From the NCBI GenBank assembly GCA_005773755.1, contig SXHE01000309.1:1-9966 (forward strand): 9,966 bases of DNA. The letters run 5' to 3'. Numbering within the stretch: position 1 is the first letter of the stretch; every line of letters starts with the position of its first letter. Shown in pieces: positions 6,256 to 9,966 of the stretch. The DNA comes from Planctomycetia bacterium. Lineage in GTDB: Bacteria > Planctomycetota > Planctomycetia > Gemmatales > Gemmataceae. The position numbers and the translations under genes were made by a program. The notes under the pieces are model-generated. The model saw only the letters and a list, made by a program, of their open reading frames with translations, made no database searches and had not been told where the DNA came from.

Positions 6256-6560
6256 GCCTGCCCGTCATCCTTCGACCGGAGGCGCGGCGGGAGTACGACG
6301 ACGCTTTTGATTTCTACGAGTCGCGCCGCGCCGGACTCGGCCCGCGCTTCGCCGTTCGCGTCAACGAGGTGTTGACCCGCATCGGCAAGACCCCCCGAAT
6401 GCACGCGCTCGTGCGTGGCGACGTGCGCAAGGCGGTCGTCACCAAGTTTCCCTTCTGCGTGTACTACCGCGAACTGGCGGATCGCGTGGAAGTGATTTCG
6501 GTGTTCCACACCAGTCGCGACCCGGCCGATTGGCAAGACCGAGCCGATGAGGACGGGTGA
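6252..6560 (+). CDS. RelE/ParE-family toxin
   Basis: A 102-residue protein with the RelE/ParE fold pattern. The N-terminal strand and helix are VILRPEARREYDDAFDFYES, where PEA..E...A..FYE is the usual ParE-type signature. A second helix is FAVRVNEVLTRIGKTP. The strands KAVVTKFPFCVYYRE and RVEVISVFHTSRDP follow, and it ends in DWQDR. Known: family members block gyrase (ParE) or cleave ribosome-bound mRNA (RelE). The sequence resembles the ParE side, but the target cannot be settled. ATG 6252 overlaps the antitoxin stop, so synthesis of the toxin depends on translation of the antitoxin. The convergent membrane-protein gene ends 35 bp downstream. Confidence 0.9.
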   Translation: MSLPVILRPEARREYDDAFDFYESRRAGLGPRFAVRVNEVLTRIGKTPRMHALVRGDVRKAVVTKFPFCVYYRELADRVEVISVFHTSRDPADWQDRADEDG

Positions 6561-6595
6561 GGGGCGCGAACGTGTGAAGAGGAAGAAATGAGCCG

Positions 6596-6931
6596 TCACT
6601 CGTCGCGTCGCGCGCGCTTCGCCATCACCGAATCGATTCCGAAATAGATCGCCAGCGATAGAAAGATCGGCGGCAGCGCACAGAAGTACAGACGGTATCC
6701 CAGCGCGCCACCACGGTCCGAACGTGATTCGCCCGTCGTGTAGAGGAGAAGCGTGAGCGGTACGAAGGTGCTCGCGAGTACCGACGCGCCGAGGCACAGC
6801 GCGGACAGGCGGAACTGCAACCGGCTGCGGATTCGCTCCGGGTGAACCAGCGCCGCCCAGAACAAGCCCACGACGAGCGCCGCCGCAATCGGCCCGTGCC
6901 CGATGAACCACGCCAGAGTCACCCATTCCAT
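6596..6931 (-). CDS. Small integral membrane protein, unknown function
   Basis: A 111-residue protein with three predicted membrane helices: residues about 3-29, 42-65 and 78-101. It ends in a basic cytoplasmic-looking tail (AKRARRDE). A basic loop (HPERIRSRLQFR, 30-41) lies between helices 1 and 2, and a polar loop (TTGESRSDRGG) between 2 and 3. I do not recognise a family. ATG 6931 was chosen because AGGGGG lies 8 bases upstream and the first helix begins at once; an in-frame ATG at 6979 would add 16 residues. It is convergent with the toxin gene and lies downstream of the sigma-factor gene, with a terminator-like hairpin between, so it probably has its own promoter. Confidence 0.65.
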   Translation of the reverse strand: MEWVTLAWFIGHGPIAAALVVGLFWAALVHPERIRSRLQFRLSALCLGASVLASTFVPLTLLLYTTGESRSDRGGALGYRLYFCALPPIFLSLAIYFGIDSVMAKRARRDE

Positions 6932-7012
6932 CCGCGTGTCCCCCTGATGCCAGTCGCCCCAGAAGAGAGGACGACGCACCCGTTCGACTGTTTCACGCCG
7001 CCCTAAAACGCA

Positions 7013-7044
7013 CGCGACCCACCCCGCTTCCTGGGTGGGCCGCG
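7013..7044 (-). terminator. Terminator-like hairpin after the sigma-factor gene
   Basis: The arms 7013-7024 and 7033-7044 form a 12-bp stem with one G-U pair and an 8-base loop, starting 23 bases past the sigma-factor stop. On the minus strand a TTTT run follows only about 10 bases after the stem, so it is not a perfect intrinsic terminator, but stem strength and position fit transcript ending or 3' protection. A second small hairpin, GTGCC-GTAA-GGCAC (7076-7063), holds the stop codon itself in its loop. Confidence 0.6.
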
Positions 7045-7067
7045 CGTCTCGATGCTCGCTTCGTGCC

Positions 7068-8768
7068 TTACGGCACTTCCACGTTCTCCTTCGCCGCCCA
7101 CTCGCGGAGCATCTTCATCCCGCGGACGTTGATCTGCCGCACCCGCTCCTTCGTGATGCCGAAGTGCTGGCCGATCTGCTCCAGGGTCATCTCCGCCGAG
7201 CCGTCGATGCCGGTCCTCATGCGGATCACGTCGCGGGTGCGGGCGTCCAGGTGTTCGAGCAGCCGGCCCACGCGGCTGCGGGCGGCGTCGGCCTGCGCCA
7301 TCACCTCTTGTTCGTCGGTCCGCACGTCGGCCTTCGCCTCGAACATCTCGTCGTGGCCCGTCATGTACCGCTGCTTGTGGGTCATCGCGTCGGGGATCGA
7401 CCGCGCGAAGTTCTTCATGATCGCCCACGTCGCGTAGGTGCTGAACTTGAACCCGCGGCCGTAGTCGAACTTCTCGACGGCCCGCATCAGCGACAGGTTG
7501 CCGTCGCTCACCAGGTCGTCGATGTTCTCGCCCAGCGACAGCTTCTGCTTGGCCTGGGCGTACACGAGCCGCTGGTTGCAGTTGATGATCCGGTCGCGGC
7601 ACTTGCGGATGCCCTGCGTCAGATCGTCCACCTTCATCAGGTCCGCGACCTTCGCCTTCGCCGGGTCGAGCGCCTCCTGGAGCGTGTGCAACTTGTGCTT
7701 CAGGAAGTTCATCTTGCGGAACACGTGCTGCTCCTGCTCCTTCGTGAGCAGCGGCCACTCGTACAGGTGGACCATGTGCGGGGGCACGTCCTTCGGCGGC
7801 GACTTCGCGGCGCGGTCGGCCTGGAACTTCTCCTCGTGCGGCATGTCGGCGAGGATCGCCTCTTCCTTCGTGGGGTCGTCGAACTCGGCGTTGTAGATGT
7901 AGTCGACCGGCGTGCGGACCAGCTCCCTGGCCCGAACCTCGTTCACGACGCGGTACACGCTGGACCGCGTGCGGCCGTACTGCTTGGCAATATTGGTCAC
8001 AGTATCCCCCGTGGGTTTGGCGTTCTGGCGGTCGGAATCGTGGCGGCGCTTGGTCAAGTACATCTCGTGCTTCGCGGCGTCGGTGAGCGGACCGGCCACG
8101 TGCGGGTACAGGGCCGCGTCCGGGTGGTCGCGGTCGAAGTTTTTGATCGTGTACCGCACGGCCTCCGGGCTGCGGCCCAGGTTGGTGCCGATCCGCTTGC
8201 TCACCTCGGTGAGCGTCCCGCCGGCATCGCGCAGTTCGCGTGCCAGCTTCAGGATGTCCTCTTTTTCTGTGTCGGTCAGGTGGCTGAACTTCGCCCCCTT
8301 CTCGACCAACACCTTGTGCTCCGCGACGAACCGCTCGACGGCGGCCGTCGGGAACCCGAGCTGGCTGCGGCCGTTCACCTTCACGCGCCGGGCCAGCAGC
8401 CCCTTGACGCGCCACCGCGACACGGTCTTGGTCGACACGTTGAACCGCTTGCTGACCTCTTCGAGGGTCAGCATCGGCTCGACGGTCTGTTCGGCCGGGA
8501 CTGCGGGGACCGACTTCGCGACCCGGCGGATGAACAGTGCCAGGTCGTGGCGCAGGTCGTCGCCGGAACTCAGCGGCGACGTGCCGGCGTCTGTCAGAAA
8601 ATCGGTGATGCGGTAGCTGACGAACGAGTACGGGTAGCTCTTCCCCGTCTCGATCTCGCTCAGGAGCTTCTGGGCGTTGGCGATCTGCACCTGCCGGCGC
8701 GCGGCGGGTGCGAACCGGGCCTGTTGCTCGGTCAGCTCCTTCAGGACTAAGCTTTTGAAATCGGACAC
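7068..8768 (-). CDS. Sigma-70 family RNA polymerase sigma factor with HTH array
   Basis: A 566-residue protein. The C-terminal part is a sigma-70 factor. Residues 339-367 resemble region 1.2 (PLLTKEQEQ). Residues 386-460 are region 2, with NIDDLVSDGNLSLMRAVEKF and the core/-10-binding GFKFSTYATWAIMKNFARSI. Region 3 is short, and region 4 at 497-558 has the -35-binding helix-turn-helix MTLEQIGQHFGITKERVRQI. About 330 residues in front are unusual: a MerR/excisionase-like unit (TLEEVSKRFNVSTKTVSRW, 101-119) and two further HTH-like units (TLTEVSKRIGTNLGRSPEAV, 185-204; TVTNIAKQYGRTRSSVYRVV, 256-275). From memory, such architectures occur in planctomycetes. GTG 8768 was chosen for its strong GGGAGGAG site; a GTG at 8825 is in frame but sits in the leader. 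No anti-sigma gene adjoins it. Confidence 0.92.
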   Translation of the reverse strand: MSDFKSLVLKELTEQQARFAPAARRQVQIANAQKLLSEIETGKSYPYSFVSYRITDFLTDAGTSPLSSGDDLRHDLALFIRRVAKSVPAVPAEQTVEPMLTLEEVSKRFNVSTKTVSRWRVKGLLARRVKVNGRSQLGFPTAAVERFVAEHKVLVEKGAKFSHLTDTEKEDILKLARELRDAGGTLTEVSKRIGTNLGRSPEAVRYTIKNFDRDHPDAALYPHVAGPLTDAAKHEMYLTKRRHDSDRQNAKPTGDTVTNIAKQYGRTRSSVYRVVNEVRARELVRTPVDYIYNAEFDDPTKEEAILADMPHEEKFQADRAAKSPPKDVPPHMVHLYEWPLLTKEQEQHVFRKMNFLKHKLHTLQEALDPAKAKVADLMKVDDLTQGIRKCRDRIINCNQRLVYAQAKQKLSLGENIDDLVSDGNLSLMRAVEKFDYGRGFKFSTYATWAIMKNFARSIPDAMTHKQRYMTGHDEMFEAKADVRTDEQEVMAQADAARSRVGRLLEHLDARTRDVIRMRTGIDGSAEMTLEQIGQHFGITKERVRQINVRGMKMLREWAAKENVEVP

Positions 8769-8783
8769 CGGCTCCTCCCGGCC

Positions 8784-8818
8784 GCGGGCGATGTGCCCGC
8801 TGTGGCGCGATCTGTATA
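8784..8818 (-). promoter_or_regulatory. Sigma-factor leader: -10-like site and GC hairpin
   Basis: On the minus strand TATACA (8818-8813) is a possible -10 box. Downstream, GCGGGC-ACATC-GCCCGC (8800-8784) is a perfect 6-bp GC stem with a 5-base loop. It ends 5 bases before the GGAGG ribosome binding site of GTG 8768. It could influence ribosome access, but no experiment or second structure supports this. Confidence 0.35.
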
Positions 8819-8981
8819 TCCTCACGCCGGGGTTGCCCTCGGCGGTAAGATGGTAATTGGGCGGCTATCAGGTATTCGCTGCGACTCAGTCGTGGTTTCA
8901 GCGGCGTCGTCGCCGTTACCGACTATTACCTTCCCCGACCGGCTTTTCTTACCCAAACTGACGTAAACACTGACCGGCACA

Positions 8982-9058
8982 GAGAAATCGGACTTGCACT
9001 CGCTGCCTCAATGAGATACACCCGACACCCCAGAGGGTTCGCGCTCGCCCGATTTCTC
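8982..9058. repeat. 10-bp inverted repeat around a 57-base spacer
   Basis: GAGAAATCGG (8982-8991) and CCGATTTCTC (9049-9058) are exact complements; an A-C pair at the outer edge, or G-U on the other strand, gives an eleventh position. The enclosed sequence has no strong inner helices. It resembles a tRNA at a glance but does not fold as one. It could be a structured RNA of either strand, a protein-binding site or the ends of a tiny element. Confidence 0.5.
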
Positions 9059-9195
9059 CACACAACCAGTACGGGACAGCCACTCGGCAGGTTCTCGGAG
9101 GCGGCGTAAAGGCTGCGTTCGCAAGGCATTTCTCTGAGAAGCACGTCGCTTGCCAATTCGCTCTGGCGGCCCCGGATCGTGCGCGCCGTTTCACC

Positions 9196-9360
9196 CTACT
9201 CCTTCCACAAGCGTAACTTGTGTTCGTAACACGACACGGCTTCTTGTTGCCTTTTGTTCAGGTAAGTGCCGCCTAAGTGTCGGATCACGATACTTCTTGC
9301 GTGCCTTTGCCGCGTTGTTTCAATCCTCTCAGACGAACTTACATCGCGCCGCCTCGCTTC
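9196..9360 (-). pseudogene. Short frame ending in one TPR-like unit
   Basis: On the minus strand 54 codons stay open from a TGA (9363-9361) to TAG (9198-9196). The last 30 residues, from a possible GTG at 9288, include HLGGTYLNKRQQEAVSCYEH and then KLRLWKE. This matches the tetratricopeptide pattern LG..Y......EA...YE..L. It lacks a good ribosome binding site and a strong codon bias. It is either the decayed end of a TPR-protein gene or a coincidence. Confidence 0.25.
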
Positions 9361-9461
9361 TCACATTCCGCTCAACTCGACCAACCGGCACAAGTTACCC
9401 GGTTCAGCAGAAGAACCCAGTTTCGCCTCAAGTTTGCGCCGGGGAGCAGGTGAGTTGGAAC

Positions 9462-9467
9462 TAAAAT
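9462..9467 (+). promoter_or_regulatory. -10-like TAAAAT before the exported-protein gene
   Basis: TAAAAT is the closest match to TATAAT in this gap on the plus strand, ending 50 bases before the ATG at 9518. No -35 box is found at the right distance. The boundary between low-GC and high-GC DNA is also here. Confidence 0.3.
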
Positions 9468-9517
9468 GACGCGCGGCCCGCGAAGCCGTAAACGGCCTCA
9501 CACCCAGTTGAACCACC

Positions 9518-9966
9518 ATGCGCCTTCCCGTTTTTCTCCTCCTCGCGCTGGGCACGACTCCGGCGCTGGGCCAGGAGGTGACCCTGAGCGAGCCGTTCAA
9601 GCCGGGGCACACCACGAAGATCGAGGTGCGCGTGAAGGTGACGGGCAAGCTCGCCCTCCCTTCGGCCGAGAAAGGCAAGGCCGGGCAACTCGTGACCGTG
9701 ACCGGCACCAGCAAACTTGCCTACGAGGAGCGTGTGCTCGCGCCCGACGACGCGCCGATGCTCAAGACCGTGCGTGCGTATCGCGAGGTCGAGTTCGAGC
9801 GCACCGTGGGGGAGGCGAAGCAGGACGCCGGCATCCGCCCGTCCGTGCGACGCATGGTGGTCATCAAGGCCGGCGAGCGCAAGGCCCCGTTCTCGCCGGA
9901 CGGCCCGCTGACGTGGGGCGAGATCGACGTGATCCGCACCGACGTCTTCAACCCCGCGCTGATTCC
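9518..9966 (+). CDS. Exported protein of unknown function, N-terminal part
   Basis: From ATG 9518 the frame is open to the right edge (149 codons plus two bases). Residues 1-18 form a signal peptide (MRLPVFLLLALGTTPALG) with likely cleavage before Gln19. The mature part begins QEVTLSEPFKPGHTTKIEV, followed by alternating short strands and charged turns such as VRVKVTGKL and GQLVTVTGTSKLAYEERVL, which suggests a beta-rich domain. I do not recognise the family. Codons are strongly G/C-ending, in contrast with the preceding 690 bp. No clear ribosome binding site precedes the ATG, but the signal peptide begins exactly there, which fixes the start. The protein probably acts in the periplasm or outside the cell. 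Confidence 0.75.
   Translation, partial: MRLPVFLLLALGTTPALGQEVTLSEPFKPGHTTKIEVRVKVTGKLALPSAEKGKAGQLVTVTGTSKLAYEERVLAPDDAPMLKTVRAYREVEFERTVGEAKQDAGIRPSVRRMVVIKAGERKAPFSPDGPLTWGEIDVIRTDVFNPALI

Larger units (their letters stand above)
8826..9517. other. Low-GC intergenic block without a convincing gene
   Basis: About 690 bp between the sigma-factor gene and the exported-protein gene, visibly richer in A/T than its surroundings. Reading frames here show little third-position G/C preference. It holds a 10-bp inverted repeat (8982-8991/9049-9058), a further ATTTCTCTGAGAA palindrome (9129-9141), a GTGTT-CGT-AACAC palindrome near 9220, and a TPR-like frame on the minus strand. The base composition suggests either old noncoding sequence with RNA or regulatory roles, or acquired DNA. 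I see no tRNA, rRNA or known riboswitch that fits. Confidence 0.5.

Noticed and set aside
7035..8750. Long plus-strand open frame (571 codons) across the sigma-factor gene
   Set aside because: Antisense shadow; the composition is low-complexity and the minus-strand frame has clear sigma-70 regions.
8981..9060. tRNA-like sequence (7-bp acceptor-like stem, CCA-like end, GTTCG or TGCAAGT loop)
   Set aside because: On neither strand do the D, anticodon and T arms pair, and the perfect stem runs 10 bp in a way that does not fit tRNA topology.
8949..9194. 81-residue Cys- and Arg-rich minus-strand frame from GTG 9194
   Set aside because: Only about 60% of third positions are G/C, far below the real genes here, and no family is recognised. 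The good ribosome site alone is not enough to call it.

Overview
The window is high-GC DNA with third codon positions almost always G or C, GTG starts used freely and GGAGG-type ribosome binding sites. The best guess for its source is a planctomycete of the Gemmata group. That is an inference from base composition and gene style: a sigma factor with a long N-terminal array of helix-turn-helix modules, TauE/SafE and secreted hypothetical proteins, and hairpin repeats built around a GGGGCGTAAGCCCC core. There is no rRNA or convincing tRNA to confirm it.

Layout. 1-972 (minus): a secreted alpha/beta-hydrolase esterase followed after 8 bp by the start of a lipoprotein that runs off the left edge; this pair looks like an operon. 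1039-2606 (plus): a hotdog-fold acyl-CoA thioesterase, divergent from the esterase, then a PAPS-dependent sulfotransferase with an added coiled-coil tail. 2607-3014: a gap holding a probable broken gene fragment (minus) and an AT-rich promoter-like island. 3015-4100 (plus): a catalytically complete M19 membrane dipeptidase. 4127-4861 (minus): a TauE/SafE permease, tail-to-tail with the dipeptidase and divergent from the next gene. 4932-5816 (plus): a DapA/NanA-family Schiff-base aldolase.

5820-6560 looks like accessory DNA. A near-perfect 32-bp inverted repeat begins four bases after the aldolase stop. It is followed by an orphan 24-codon gene tail, then a two-gene type II toxin-antitoxin module (addiction-module antitoxin plus RelE/ParE toxin, ATGA overlap). 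6596-6931 (minus) encodes a small three-helix membrane protein. 7068-8768 (minus) encodes the sigma-70 family factor, with a strong terminator-like hairpin downstream and a small GC hairpin just above its ribosome binding site.

8826-9517 is about 690 bp of clearly lower-GC DNA without a convincing gene. It contains a 10-bp inverted repeat and a short reading frame resembling one TPR unit. At 9518 an exported protein of unknown function begins and runs off the right edge.

Most genes are ordinary housekeeping or accessory singletons and do not form one pathway. I do not see a clear new multi-gene system. The points most worth a second look are the hairpin repeat with its neighbouring gene debris and toxin-antitoxin pair, the HTH-array sigma factor, and the two noncoding blocks with gene remnants (2607-3014 and 8826-9517).
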